Assembly: GCF_031877795.1 (NCBI RefSeq) | Contig: NC_133943.1 | Span: forward strand, 11,339,001-11,403,000 | Direction of reading: 5' to 3' | Source: Strix aluco | Taxonomy: Eukaryota > Chordata > Aves > Strigiformes > Strigidae | Length of the DNA stretch: 64,000 nucleotides | Program-made: the position numbers and the translations under genes | The notes under the pieces: model-generated | Seen by the model: the letters and a program-made list of their open reading frames with translations, nothing else | What the model was told of the DNA's origin: nothing | Databases searched by the model: none | Shown: positions 29,501-43,600 of the stretch, one piece after another | Layout of the letters: each line of letters begins with the position of its first letter | How positions within the stretch are numbered: position 1 is the stretch's first letter

Positions 29501-30563
29501 GGTACACCGGAGGTTTTTGGATTCCTTCAGGACTGTAGCCACTGGCCACACAATCTGGAAACTCCACCCTCTGGTCCTACTGCTCTAAGGTCACATTGAC
29601 ACAGACAGAAGCAGAATATTATGATCTTATTGTCTTTGGTACCAAAGTCCCTTGCAGATCCCAATCAGCCCCAGGGCAGCAGAGACAGCTTTTTGCACAA
29701 GAATAGTCGAAAGCTACTTCTTGGAATCAGCAGACGTCAACGATGAGGACTTGTCTCTGCCTCTGGCTTTGGACAGACAGAGCCCTTTCCTTCCCAGAAT
29801 AGTCTCCGCATGCATTTCAGCCCTGAAAGACCTAAAATTGTGTTGGGATGCAGTGTTCTGAGAACCTCCAAATAGCCACTGCTGGGACAGATGAGCAGAT
29901 AGCTCAGTGCTCAGCCAACAGGAGAGATAAGGACAAGGGGGTGCCCAGAGGAGCCAGGTGGGGAGGAGGGGAAACCCCCCTCTTAGAACAGGAATTAGGG
30001 GACCAAAAGGAATGGGAGAGCACGGTTTAGGAGGGTCTCTTTTTTTGGTTTAACTATGTGGCAAGAATGAGTTGTCAATGTTTTGGGGTTTTTTTGATTC
30101 ATTTTCTTGGTGCTTTCACCAACCATAGCTCATTACAGCAGTCCAGAAGGTACCAGCAAGGAAATCTTGAATACTCATCTTGGACAACTCTTGTAAGAGT
30201 CAGGGTGAGTTTTATCCCAGGAAGGACTGTCAGCTTTGGTCCAAGCTAGCAAACTGACTAACATTTTCAGCTTAAAGTCACTTCTAAAAATATTCAAAAC
30301 TAACGTCCCCCAGAGAACTTCCCCAGACAGCAGGGGAAACATAGGGGAAAATAAACTTTCTAATACAGATCTCTAAACTGTCTCCATTGTTTTTTCTGGA
30401 TACTTTGGGATTTTCTGGATATGTGCACAGCTACATCCCAGTACTCTCTGTTATAACGCATCATTATGTCACAAGCAAACCCCACGCCTCCAGCACAGTA
30501 AAGGCAAAGACCTGGCAGATGGTCCAGATCAGCCGAGATAAGAGTGAACTACCACATAGCTAA
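20571..30563. other. Intergenic, no gene seen
   Basis: About 10 kb of mostly unique AT-rich DNA. A purine tract at 24465 and short A or T runs are the only repeats seen. Frames of 60-127 codons (for example minus 26949-27332) show no recognisable product. Confidence 0.55.
24465..24510 (+). repeat. Purine-rich G/A tract
   Basis: A G run, then A-rich sequence with isolated G and two T, to about 24510. Low complexity; it forces spurious Lys- or Phe-rich frames on the two strands. Confidence 0.8.
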
Positions 30564-30648
30564 GGTACCTGCCTGGGGGAGGGATGCAGGTACCTGCCTG
30601 GGGGAGGGATGCAGGTACCTGCCTGGGGGAGGGATGCAGGTACCTGCC
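30564..30648 (+). repeat. 25-bp minisatellite, 3.4 perfect copies
   Basis: Units begin with GGTACCTGCC at 30564, 30589, 30614 and 30639 and end GGGATGCA; three complete 25-base copies are identical and the fourth stops after ten bases. Perfect identity implies recent expansion or ongoing slippage. A minus-strand frame (30529-30816) picks up the repeat and is not a gene. Too short in unit number, and lacking spacers, to be anything CRISPR-like. Confidence 0.95.
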
Positions 30649-33600
30649 AACACGCAGCTCACTGCTTCTGTTGTTCTCCCTCCTCCCTTTTTTTGAAAAT
30701 GCATGTATATCATTCAACCAGGTTTTCCAGTCCATGCAAATGCTAATTGCCATGGTTTGAAACATTTTGTACCCCACTAGAATTAAATGGCAAACCAGCA
30801 GTTCTGATGATATCATGGTGAATGATTTATCCAGTGGTATACTACATTCCTGCAGTGTGCTTAAGCACTAAGGCACGCTGGGGAGAACATTTGAGTGATT
30901 AGTGTGCTTCTAGTGCAGGCTACAGCCAAAGGTTAATGACCTTGAGCACCCAAGAAGTTCAATTAATGCCTTGAAATGGACTGCCTAGAAGGCCTGACAG
31001 CTATTATTAAATGGAACATTAACACAAGGAACACTATTTCATGCCTTTGCAAGGCTTTGTAAACATGGGTAGAGTACTTCTCACATCCAAAGCACTCTAG
31101 CCACGTTTCTAAGTTAGCAAGCACCTGAAGAACTGTTTGTTGAGAGATGGGCCCCAACTGCATTATGGATGCACACTTCCATCACCACCACAAGTCTGGG
31201 CTGTTTAGAGAGCAGTTTGTGGGTCAAAAGACTTAGAAGAAGCTGTGGTTTCTGGTGCTATCACAATGCAGTCAATGTGCAGTTTTATATCACCTCCTCT
31301 ATTTCTTCAGCCTCCATTCCCACCAAAATGCCCAAAAGCCTGAAGCAAGCAGAGTGAAGAGGAGCATATCCTTGAGTCTTCCTAGGGAAGGCAAAGGAGT
31401 GTTGGCACTCCTTGAAGTAACTTGCCAACTTCAGCATTACTAATGACTACAGGGGCAGACCTGTCCCATCCACCACAAAGATTCTGCCGCATCGACTCAC
31501 TGCTCTGCTGCATCCTTGTCACCCTGTTTGTGAGGGGAAGAAATGTACACTGGCAAGAACCAAGAACTAGTTCAGCAGATGATTTATTAAAACACTCCCT
31601 AGAAAGGCTCTCCTATAAATCCATCCAAGCAACCCATCAATACTTCCAATTGATGCCACCAACAGTCATATTCCTCCACCCCCTCAGTGCAGAGAGAAGC
31701 AGCCAGCTTATTCAGGAGCCAGAAGAAGCCCTCTTAGAGACAGCACCAGCAAGAGTGGAGCTAGGAAGAAACCTGCAAGGACGATGACTTGCACAGGAAC
31801 CACCCACTCCTTCAGTACCCTTGAACACATGTTGCTCTGCTTCCAATTGCCCAGTCCTACCTTCTTCCCCTGCTGAAGACTGATGCAAGACCCTTTCTCT
31901 ACAGGCTATACATCCATTTTTAGTTCATTTAAAGACCTTAACCTACACCACCTTTTCAGCCAGGACCAAGCCAGTTGTGATGCAACAAGACAGGAGTGTG
32001 ATACACTACAGCCAGCCCAGGTTTGCTCTTCTGAGGCTGCCCATCCCAGCTATAAAATTCCCTGCCAAAACAAATTGGATTAAGCTCAGGTCAGACTATG
32101 TGAGAGCTGGGCTGCAGGGACTTTTCACTCTAGCCTTTCCTCAGTAAAAAGAACTCCAGAGGCTCAGCATGACAACAAGAGACAAGAGAAAGGAGAGAGA
32201 CTGAAGCCATGAAGAGAGAACTGGACTCCTGGGGAGAGGAGAACAAAGAGAGATAAGATGCGAGGTAAATAAAAAGGCACAAGGACTTAGTCGTGATTCC
32301 AGAGAGAGAAAGTGGGGGGCATGGGGTCAAACTTTACACTAATTAACCTTCGTCAGCAAACCCTGAAAGTCTGCAACCGCCCCAATGACCGTGGAATGGG
32401 CAGTCAAGTCTGGCCCATCTTCATCTTTTAAACTAAGGATGAAGAAAGTGACAAAAAAGTGACACTTCCACCTTCAGATCCCAGGCAGTTTGCTATGCTA
32501 CAGGTCTGACCTGGAAATGGGAGTTTGCTCTGGAATCTCCCCACAGCATCATTTTAACTTTGTAAGAAACACTATTGTGAAAATGTGCACCTGCTCCCTG
32601 ACCCACCAAAGCACAGAACGAGCTAGCCTTTAAATACAAGAGTCTCTGTTAACCAAGTGTGACTATCCAAAATATGAAATTATTAAGCATTTACTTAAAT
32701 ACTTTCCTGGATCAGGAAAAGTACTGTCATGGGTGTCCTCTAGCTGCACAATTAATTGAAGCAATACCGGATTCTGCCAATGCTATTGACAGAATAGTAA
32801 AAACCATGCAGCAAATAACACAAATGTAGAAACTATGAAGACTAATACATAAAATAAATTGAAGGTCCATGTCTTATATAGTATATATATAGCACACAGA
32901 AAAAGTCATTTATATCTCTGTCCTCAGTGGCTAATAGAAAAACAGTAATCCTGGTTTGGGTGTTCTGACAAGTATAAACATAGCATGATTGCCATTTAAT
33001 GCATTTACTTGTTGGCTTGGAGAGAGAATTCAAATTCTTGGTGTATTAACACTGAAAAAGCATCAAAGAAAAAGGTGCTTTATTCAAACACCGAACAACC
33101 AGTTTGTTCTGATAAAGAAAACTGATTTCCACACCATAAGTCTGTCTTTCTCACTGCTTCACTCTAGGGCAGGGGATCCCCAAAACAACTGTGAGATCCA
33201 CTCAGAGCTTCTGCATACAGCCTACAGAGATTTTTTTTTTTCATTATTGGTGTAGTACTGCATTACAATCACATATACCTAGAGTTACTGTAATACAAAT
33301 TACCTTTGTTATACAGTTACCAGAAAGATCTGCTGCCACTGAACAATCCCATGAACAAAACTGTGGGGACCCCTCTTTTTCAAGCTTCTGTCTAGAAATT
33401 TGCACACATTTTTCCTCCTGCTACAGAATTTAAATACACATTTTGCAGGATTTGAGGAAGGCAAGGTCAGCTCTGCCCAGCCCCTAGCACCCAACAAATT
33501 AATCAATAATCACAGCAGAAGAAAGAACATAGCTTCATTCCCATTCTCTCAGTATGAGAGATCAGTGATTGAGAACTCCTGCCTCCCAAAAAGTCTCTTT

Positions 33601-36600
33601 TGCTTCCCAGTCCAGTTTGTATTTGTTTAAGCCTGAGGCAGACAAACACGACACAAGCCCCCAGGAATCCATAACCACCCTGATGCTTCTGGGTTGCAAA
33701 GCATCTCCACCGCCATCTGTTTTCAGTCACTCCAAAATGAGTTCTGAAGAGTCAATTGTTTTCTTCTAGGAAAAATAAACATGCAAGCTGCTATTCTCCC
33801 GATTTCCAGCAATTTTCTGCTGTGGGTAAACGTAGCTTCAGATTTTAGAACTAAGTCTCATTCTCATCCAAAGAATTTTGCAATATAATTACCTCATTTT
33901 TACTGACTTGGATAACTGCTGCCCTTTAAAAAAAAAAAGTGTGTAAAGTCTGCAAGACTAATTCCTCCTCCTGCCCCTTTGTTATAAAATCTTGGAACAA
34001 TTGATAGTGATTAATCTCACTTGATATTTCTTTGGTTCTCTATTTGTTAATTTAAAGGCATTTTATGACTGATTGTTTTCAGTTGCTTGGACAGCTGTCA
34101 GATCTGTACTGTGGTTTGATTTGGCTTCCAGGGAGTAAAATTATTATTTTTCTTATTTTTACAGCTCTAATGCATTGTGGATGACGGAGGTAGCCCTTCG
34201 AAAACCATATATATGAAACCAAAACTACCTCCAGATTGGGAGAAGAGTGCCTAGAGATTCTGCAGGCAGATTATACAAGCAAGATGTGGAAGTCTTTTTT
34301 TAATTTATTTTATTACTAGTTTTTAAGATGCCCAGTTTGCACATTGAATGCACACACGCTCAAGCACAGTGGCAAAATCCATCCCTAGGTGTAACATCAG
34401 CAGCTTTACAGCAATGACTTTGGCCTTTGGAGTAGTACTGGCAGAGCTGGTGGGGGCCTGCACTTTTTGCTTGTTTGGGGGCTGGAGTGCTCCAGCCCAA
34501 GCAGTATCCTCATCCCTGCGTGCCTGGGAAAGTCTGTGCTCAGTGGAAGGGGGTCCAAGACTCCAGACCACAAAATGAGGACAAAATGAGACATAATAGA
34601 GTTAGCAGAACTCAAGAAAGAAGGGTGTGAATACTTAACTGTTCAATATCCATCAGCTTCACCTCCCATCTTCAACCTCCTGACTGTCTCTAAAAGTGAC
34701 CTACGCCCTTTGACTCTGAATTTCGCTTACCCTCAATTTTAGCCTATTTTCATCTCTGCATCCTCCTTTTACCTGCATCTCACAGCTGTGTCCTCCGTAT
34801 TCCACCCTCTCCTTCCCGGCTCTTCACTTTTCTCATAGTCCATCTACAAACATGACCAACACCACTTGTATGTCATCCCTGGCTCACCCTCATGTCTCCT
34901 TCTGATTCCAAACTAAAATCTCACCAGCCACTATCTCAAACAAACTATGGAGGAAGACCAATCATCTGTCAAAGTTCCTGCTCCAAAATATGCAGAATAA
35001 AGTTTCACTAAAGCAGAAATCTTTGATATTAGACAGCGCTTTTGCTGCTTTCACATACAGTACTCACAAGTTTTACTTGTTTTCAGAAAGCATATGAAAA
35101 CCAGGTTTTGTTCTGGAACTTCAGGGCTCTGCATGATCACAACTGCTTTTCTCTATGGCCTGCTGAGCCCATTTATCCACAATATCAGTGCTAACAACTT
35201 GCCCTAAAGCAGAACTTACGTGTGAGCTTAAGTGTATTGAGAGAGCAACTGACTGCTATTGACTACAGTTTGCTAAAATTTAAGCACTTTTGCACAAAAG
35301 AAAGAATGCTCTTATGGCCATGGTGTCTTACTGGGCAGATTATGTGATCTGCCTAACATATCTTCATGTTTGTCCCTGTCCAGTTAATAAACACTAGGAG
35401 GACACTGCTTTAAGCCAAGCACTAGATGATGGTGGCTTAGGGACACAGTCACAACCCAGGGGCCACACTTACTTCCTCCCTCCCTCTTTTTTGTAATTTG
35501 TTGCTTCCACTGCCTGAAGGTAGCAGCACGTAAAAACAGAACAAGTGCTCAGAAATACGGTGAAATGAGGGAGGGAGTCATTATTTCGCATGCCCCCACT
35601 GCCTACAAAGGAAGGTGCTTCCAGTTCTCTGGACCACCCTGAGACATCCTGTCCTTCTACTGCCTACTTCTTAGTCTGCCTCCACTGCCATTCCTAGTTG
35701 GCTGCGTTACTGTCAGCTCTCAAAAAAAAACCAACACACAACAAAAAAAACACCACCAAAACCCCACACAACTCTTCTTCAGTTGCCAGATCATTATTCA
35801 TTCACCCTTTCAGCCCATTCTGAAGCAGCTTAAATGATTTAGATGAGATGCCTCTTTGGTTCTCTTCTTGAGCCTCCAGCCCTGCTACTCTTTTCAAGTC
35901 TCAGTTATATTTTTCTTGGATTTTTACTTTTTCTCTTCTAGTCCCCTCCTCCACAACACACTGCAAGCAGTGGAAGCAAGCCCCATATTAAGCTCTGACA
36001 GACCATTTATAACAATAGACTTGAGCTCGGTTTTACTAAATCATTCATACTGACATCTTCACATCTTTGCTTTCTAAACCATGGCCATAAATTGTTGGGA
36101 AAACAGCACAACAGTTTTATCTTCATGTCTATGCCCTCATCAACTTCTCTAATATACTGCAAATATAAAATCCACCAGGCCACATTCAATCATTCACAAC
36201 ACAGAGGTCTAGCACTACAGACTATGGGTGAAGTTCCCCCCACCCTTGCTCACATTGAAAGATCTGAGAATTCTTTCCCCAGTTCCACAAATCCCAGTGT
36301 GGTCCTTTCCCCTCCATCTTGGGTCATCTTCTTAGGGCACCATTTTCTGCAGACATGTGTATCACTGCGGCAGCAGTGCTGTCTTCTTCCAAGCCACTTG
36401 GATGCAGGATGGAGTGAGACCATCCTTGAACAAATCACCGTAGTGTTCCCATCTCTTTTGCTTTCCACCAGTCTGGTCTCATTTCTATCATCTGATTCCT
36501 CTTTATCCACATTGCCTGTTCTCATACCCATTCACGTCACACATTTAAGAAGGTGACAAAGAATGTCAAATGTTTTTATAATCCAACTGAACCACATTTG

Positions 36601-39600
36601 CTGCTTCAACCACCAGCTTAGTTCACTGTTCTCCTTTTAAACAAACACAAACAACTCCAGAAGATCTAGTAACAACAGAAACAGGCGGGCAGCAGAGCAG
36701 TACACGCTGAAACTCAGCATGGTACCCCATTAGGGGGAAAATTTCAAGCGCTTTAATCATGACAAACGGCACCACAATGAGTCAGTGGATATGACGGGTC
36801 AGCCTCTTGGCTGGTGCAGCGCCAACAGCTTCCACAGGGGTTCATCAGGCATGAATTGGCCCCATATGTGAAAACCCGCTACAATTTGTCCAGTTTCTCC
36901 CATCCCTGTGAAGCAAAGTCTCCATATGCGAGATCCCACAGAGCTGTCAGCCAATGTCACATTTCAATAACAGCAAAAACAACCAGGGCTGCATAAACCA
37001 GCAAAGCAATCCCATTGCTCATAAACTGGCAAGTGACCTAGGTTGGCAATGTTTTTGTTGATCACAACCCTTTCTATGGAACAAAACATAGGAACTATCA
37101 CGCCAGAACAGACTCAGTGATCCATCTTCTCCTCGTCTCCTGTCTCCAGCAGAGGCCAACATTGATGCTTCAACAGAAGATTAAAAATGGATATACAAAG
37201 CCTGCAAGGCACCTGGGTCAGTTGTGCAATATTTTGCCCTTCACCCAGGGCAAAACTCCACTATTCTTATATACAACTGTGCAATATTATACTATGTCAT
37301 GCCAGATATGAAAGACTGTCAGGTGCTGTCATAAAGAAATATATGTCAAAGAGGATTTCTTCTTCTCTCTTTATTTTAGCTTGATTAATATAACTGCAAA
37401 TCCTCTTCTTAAGACCAAATTGTTGACTTCTCAATAGACTGGACCTTACAAATTAATTCAACTTTGTGTCAAAAAGCTATATTATTATTCTTACTATGTT
37501 AATGTCTTCTCTTACTGAAGAAGTAGTTTAATAAGATTCTTTCTTGAAACTCTCCCTGTTTCACAGAGTTCTAATCCCTTTCCTTGCCTTATTTAACACC
37601 AAATTAATGTTGGTCTATTCGATCTCTTTTTAGATTCTCTCACTCCAAACTTTATAAACTTTTATTCTTTTCTACCTTTGTCCACGTTGTCTTGGACAAG
37701 CTTTATATAGTTCAGCTACAAAAATATTTAGCTCTACCCTAAACAAAAATTGCATTTTCAGTTCCTACAACGCAAACCAATAGATCAGGTGAAAAATAAA
37801 AAATAAAAAAACTGAAACAATATCTTCTGGCCTGTTGTATCTGAAATAGAGCTTAGGGAAGTTGGCTGCGATGATACTGATGGCTATACAATGAATCATA
37901 TTCTTTCTAAACTGCTGATATTTATTTTAAGCACAAACTGTGCTTCACTTCCAAAGTGGAGATTGTGATCAGGGGATTGCTTTATTTGTGTGTCTTTTTG
38001 TCACAAAATGAATGATCTTGCAAATATTAAATCAAAAGAAAATACCGTTTTTCCGTCTCTGAAACAAGTACTTTTAAAAGGCTGTGCCTGTAAGCTTGGT
38101 AGAGCATGGCAACATGTAGAACTTCTAAATCAATTAAAAAAAAAAGTATAGGCACTTTTGCTTTAAGCTACTAAAAATAAAAACATTTGGCTCACTTAAT
38201 TTATATATTATTAATACTTATAGCATCTTCTGATTACGAAGCCTGAATTGTAGAGGGAAAACACTTGCATCCATCCCCAAGGTAAATATTTTCTGAAGTA
38301 CCAACTGCCAATTCTGGCAGCCCTGCCACCCTTGTTAGGTGATAAATTAATGCTTGCACTCCCATTGTGTGCCTTGCCAAGCCAGGCAGAGCTCAGCCTG
38401 CCAAAGCCTCGCTTTGTCCAAACTGCACCCACCCTCTAGTGGGATGAGGAAAAAGTGCTGCTCCGGGCTGCTTTTACAGCCCCACTCTCACGGGCTGCAA
38501 TTCTCTCCTATATGTGCTTTATCCTGCAGCCCAGGGCAGTTTGCTGTAATACTGAAAGAACATTCATATAAAATAACCATGCTAAGGTTTTTCTTTCTTT
38601 GCTTCTCTCTACCCTCCACACATCTGCTAGATACAATTAATAAGGCATGTAGCTCTAAAAGATCATTACAGCCCTGATGAGTTTTACCAAGAAGCTTTAA
38701 GGGCAATCTTTTCTTTCCAGCTTTGCCTTGCACTCTTCAGAGTTGGTGCCATTTTAACTACAGTTCTATAGGTGACAAAGCAGTGATTAGTTCAGTGAAT
38801 TAGTGGCTGTAACTATCATTATACCCTCCTGTTGCTATACAGAAAAAACAAACACACAAACAAAAATGCTTAGGAAAAAATAAATAAATCCAGCCCATTT
38901 TCCTCTATGTATTAGATAGACCAAAACACTTGACTGTAAAAACTAGAACAGTGAACATTGTTGCTAAACAATGACCACTGCAGTTGTAGTACAATCTGTG
39001 AAAAAGCAGCAGAGCTGTACACAGGTTTCCAACCCTGACCTAGGTCAGCTGTACAAAATATAACAAGTGAGCAGTCCTTAAGGCAAACCACTCTTGGAAG
39101 TGTTTGCAGCAACTGAAGGCCAGGTCGTGCTTCCCACAGCCAGGGAGGACACAGAGCAGGATACTTTGCAAGGGACAGGCAAGCAGAACCAAGGATGAGA
39201 ACAGGGCAGCACCACCAGCTAGAAATATAGCCCCCCAGTACCTGGGCAAGAGCTGAGCGGGTCCAGTGGCCACAACCAGGGTCAGCCACATCCAGAGTCC
39301 CAGGCAAGTCCAAACCAAGCCAGAAGGTCAAGGCACAAGGTTAAGCACAACAGCCCCACAATACCAGGAGCTGAGCCTAAATGCAGCACAGGACCAGTAG
39401 GCACGGGGTGCATGGGTAAAGCTAGCTGCTCAGGGTAGGCAAAGCCTGCTGACACCCTCTGAGGTCTGGCAAACCTCTTTATAAACCCAGACTAACATTC
39501 CCCAGTGAAAGTAGGTGAGTCAAATTAGGTCCAAAAGAAATAAGTAAAGATTTACAACAAAGATGCAAAGTGAAAAACTACTAAGAAATAAATTCTGTTC

Positions 39601-40594
39601 TCAAATATGAAGATGGACTTTGCAAATAAATCCACTGTCTTTAACATAAACCTCGATGAAAGCTGGAGATAAAGAATTTACAAACAGTGATGCCTTTTAC
39701 TAGCCTGATTATTTTGTCCACTGCATGCATGACAGCAAGGTGAAAGACAGAAATAAAGCAGCAAAGGCCATTAAAAGCAAAATGAGACCTGAAACAATTG
39801 AACAGGACTGAAGAGAGTATGATCCCTTCCTCGACATGATGCAATCAGCAGTGTCCAGCAGCCTGCTAGGCAGACTCAGGTCTAGAATGAAAACAGTGTG
39901 AAGTGAAGGAGGGGGGGAGGGGATAAAAATAAAGCTATCTTTCATAGATCACATGGTCCCATCAGGAAATACGGAAACCTCTGACTTGTCTGGCGCTCTG
40001 TCTCTCCCTCCCTACGGGTCTTCTGCAGAAAGCATAGCCTCCGTGCCCAGGAGGTGATGAAATCCCTAATGCTGTATGGCACATGGGGAATTTGGGGGAT
40101 TGCAAAACAGGATGTTTCTTGGAGGAAATACAGTCTCAGCAAGCAAAAGGTTCAAGTACGGTACATCTCACAATGATGTAAGAGCTTGATTATGCATCTC
40201 GCTTAAAGCCCAGCTTAGGGTTTTAGTTCTAGTAGAACTAATGGGCAACACCTGCTGCGATGAAAACAATTTCCGTCCCTGAACTCTAGCAGAAGTGTTT
40301 ATCTTTTGAGTTAGAAAATGTTTCTCTAATGTCTGAACAAGACTCCAGGGACAGGAACATATGCCCAGAACTGACGTTTCTGCACATTAGATAGCTTATA
40401 AAAATGAGAATTAGAAAAACCTGGTATCATCAGACGTCTCGTCCAATAAAGTCATTAAATGGAAAGTACAGAAAGGTTCTTCTAATGTTTCCTCTCCCTG
40501 CCACTGTAGTCCTAGTTGCTCTTTCTAAAACAGAAACAGAGGCTACTGAAAAAGCTTGCTGGGGTAAATTCTGAGTTCAAAATTCAGGGCTTTT
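30649..40594. other. Intergenic, no gene seen
   Basis: Unique sequence with the A/C tract at 35718. The longest frame, 36092-36556 (154 codons), matches no family I know and is opposed by a 93-codon minus frame. Minus frames at 38912-39331 are hydrophobic but unrecognised. No RNA gene seen. Confidence 0.55.
35718..35772 (+). repeat. A/C-rich low-complexity tract
   Basis: About 55 bases almost wholly A and C, with A9 and A8 runs. No element boundary recognised. Confidence 0.8.
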
Positions 40595-40680
40595 CCAGAC
40601 CTGTTCCTGGCAAAACTACCATTGGTTTCAATGGAAACTTTACCCAAATATGGGCCTCAGGACTTGGGCCTCTTGGTTTT
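40595..40680. mobile_element. Possible archosaur palindromic MITE remnant
   Basis: 'accattggtttcaatggaaa' is an imperfect palindrome around the TTCAATGG motif, followed by 'atgggcctcaggacttgggc'. Same signature as at 19836 and 20470; short and decayed. Confidence 0.3.
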
Positions 40681-43600
40681 AGTTACTAATTTTATTATTA
40701 AAGGTTAAACAGAGCTGTTGACAGTACAAACGATTTTCTTACGTAAGCAGTTAAAGGGAGAGTGTCAGATATACAAGATAAAACAATACTGCCAAGTCAA
40801 GGCAATATAGGTTATGGGTGAATGTCCTTTCACAGAACATACTGCACCAAATCCCAAGTTTCACTCTCTTCCTCGAGCACAACTGCCATTTAAATCAACT
40901 GAAGCTCAGTGTGATCAAGAGGCAGAGTCAAGCCTAAGAAAGGACCTCATTGTTCAGTCATGGTCGCTATAAGGGCTTTAAGAGACTGTAGCTGTTGAAA
41001 ACACAAAAGCTCTAACTTTACAGAATAAAACCCGTCAGCAGGTTCATCAAAAAGCACATGCTTTGCTTTGCACAGGTCTCAGGCTTGATCAACAAAGCCG
41101 AAGGATGGAGCACTGTTTCATTTTGAACTTAGGGGGACTGTTTGTCCTAATAACATCCTAGAATAAGACAGACCTGACCTGCTGATGTAACTGCTGTACA
41201 GATTCATTATTTAACACCCATTAAATACTACAACTGCAAATTAAGTGCTTCAGCCATTCAGTTATACACATGCAACCCTTAACAATAAACCCCTTGATGA
41301 CAGGAATGTGAGGGAGGGCATGTAGTTTCTGCTATGATATTCTTTATCTAAAGCTTGGACACAAATCAGAGACTTGTTTTTAATTCCTGACCAAAAATAT
41401 AACAGCAAATGATGTGATGCTTAAAAATAATAACTATTCCAGTCAAAGGCAAACTGTTTTCAGTTCAGTCTAACAACACTTCATTGGTTTGGTGATTGAG
41501 TGGCAACCCAAAAGTTAACTTCCTGGAAAATCTACTGTTGTTATAATGAAATTGCACTGTCAGAGCCATACGATAGTTCTGTCTTTAATAATGCAACAGA
41601 CACTGAGGGAAATTCCTGTGGTCGTCTGTCCTATTCAGATACAGTTATCATCCAATAGATCATCAGCTGTACAATAGTCAATGGTGTCGCAAAGTTTTTG
41701 ACACAGTTAACACATTAACACGTTAGACAAATGTAGGATTTGAGCCAATTCTCACCAAAGCCAATGGAAAAACTCCAACAGAGTTGTACTAGGCACAGGG
41801 ATGGTGTCACACATATTGTCAATCACGTAGGAAACAAGACAATCCACAGCAGCTCTCTTCTGACATCAGTGTCTGCCTCTACTTGGGGCTTTGGCAGAGC
41901 CTCATGAAAGACTGGCTCTCTTTCTCCTGCTTCTTTTAAACAGCCTGAGAATCACTGGAGTTTGTTTTTTTGGCATAGGGCACTCAAAAGGATATTGTCA
42001 AGGTTCACAGAACTGAAATTAAATAATTTTTGTCTTTTCTTCTTAAATATCATATACTTTTTAAAGTGTGATTTGATTTTTACCCTTATGCTTTACCCAA
42101 TGCTTTTTCAAATAAAGAAGCAACAAACCCTTGCTTTACAATCAACCCCACTATCATAAATCACAGGCCAGCTCCGACTGTGTGGTCATATCAGTAAACA
42201 TGCCAGTATATCTAACCACGGAATGTATTTTCTGAGCAAATGTTTAGTAAAACTCACATCATTTGCTGAGTAAGAGTTCATTGGGATTGATCTGCTCAGG
42301 AAAGGAACATCACGGATGAAAACATACTGTTCCTTTACAGTCACAATACTAACACAGCAATAAACACTATCTCAACTGACAAATCAAGCTTAAAACAACA
42401 AAATCCTTGTACAAATGCTGCACAGAAATACCGGAACTCCCCGTTTAAAATAAAAAGCTAAAAAATAATTAAAGAGAGAGAAAGACTGTATATTAATCAT
42501 TACATCACTGATTCCTGATAGGTTGAAGATCCAAATGAATGACTGGGCAAGAGAACCTGATCCTGGAAATATGCTCACAGAGACATAAGTAGGAGTCTAA
42601 ATCCAAAATAATTTTCCCTTTTTGTAAAATCAGGGCTTCAATAGCCCAAGGCTGAAGAGGCAAAGACAGAACAGATAATGGGTGCCAATAAGGTCTGAAC
42701 GAAGCCTCTCCCTCCCTTCCTCTCTATTCTTCCCCATCCCTAACCCCATCCAAATATGCTGCTATACATGATTTCATATTTCAGCACATCTGCAGCAACC
42801 CCTGCTGCAGGGACAAGGCTGCTACATGGGCACCCCAGCAGGGAGCTTCCCGCTCTCCATCCCCCCACCCGAGAGCTGGGCAGAGGCAGGAGCTGTGAAG
42901 GTGGAGCAGCAGGTTGGCAGCTTAGTTTGTGTTTCCCACTGCTGTGCTGGTCTCACAGATGCTGCACCAGAATCAGCTCCGCTCCCAGCAAGGCTGTGGC
43001 ACGTCCTCTTTCCACTGGTTGGACCTGAGGGAACCGTCCTAGCAGCAGGTGTAGTAAGCAGGACCATGCTTCCTCTCTCCAGTACTTTTCTCAGCAGATG
43101 CTTGCTGTGTTGCATCTGTTTCTGAGGGAGACCTTAGCTTAATGCAGTACTTCAACAGCACTTGATTAAGTTGCCCGGAGAATACAGCCTGTGGAAGCGC
43201 TAACTAAAGGAGGCTTTCAGTCTCCTGTCTCAGAGCCTTCAAAGGAAAATGGTTGAAAAAGATGATAAGCAGGTAAATGGCTACTTAGTTGGTGATGATC
43301 CATCAGGATCAGCCACATAATACCAGCACTTATCAAACTTTGCCCAACAAAATACCCTTATACCCAAAATTAACTACAGAAATAATCTCTTTTAATAAGG
43401 TGGAAATGTGATGTGAGGGACTTCTTTTTATTTCACTGCAAAGAACACAACATTTTTTTTAGCTGAAATTCACAGAAGACTGCCTGGTTTACATGGAGAA
43501 ATGGGGAATCAACATTTACTGCAGTGTGCCTGCAGAGGGAAAGAAATTACTCCTCAGAAAGGGCCAAGTTCAGGATTTCAGCCTGCACTTTAAGCAGGGC

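Noticed and set aside
30564..30648. CRISPR-like array
   Set aside because: Directly adjacent tandem copies without spacers, in a vertebrate genome.
30529..30816. 95-codon minus-strand frame with repeated peptide
   Set aside because: The repetition comes from the 25-bp minisatellite, whose unit is not a multiple of three.
36092..36556. 154-codon plus-strand frame
   Set aside because: No recognisable family, no splice or promoter context, opposed by a 93-codon frame; length is within chance for a window of this size.
37221..37286. 9-bp perfect hairpin (TTTTGCCCT/AGGGCAAAA) flanked by a repeated TGTGCAATATT
   Set aside because: One or two such short stems are expected by chance in 64 kb; no RNA-gene context.
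38912..39331. Two overlapping hydrophobic minus-strand frames that look membrane-like
   Set aside because: Both frames are hydrophobic because the strand is rich in CTG/CTT. No homologue recognised and no exon structure.
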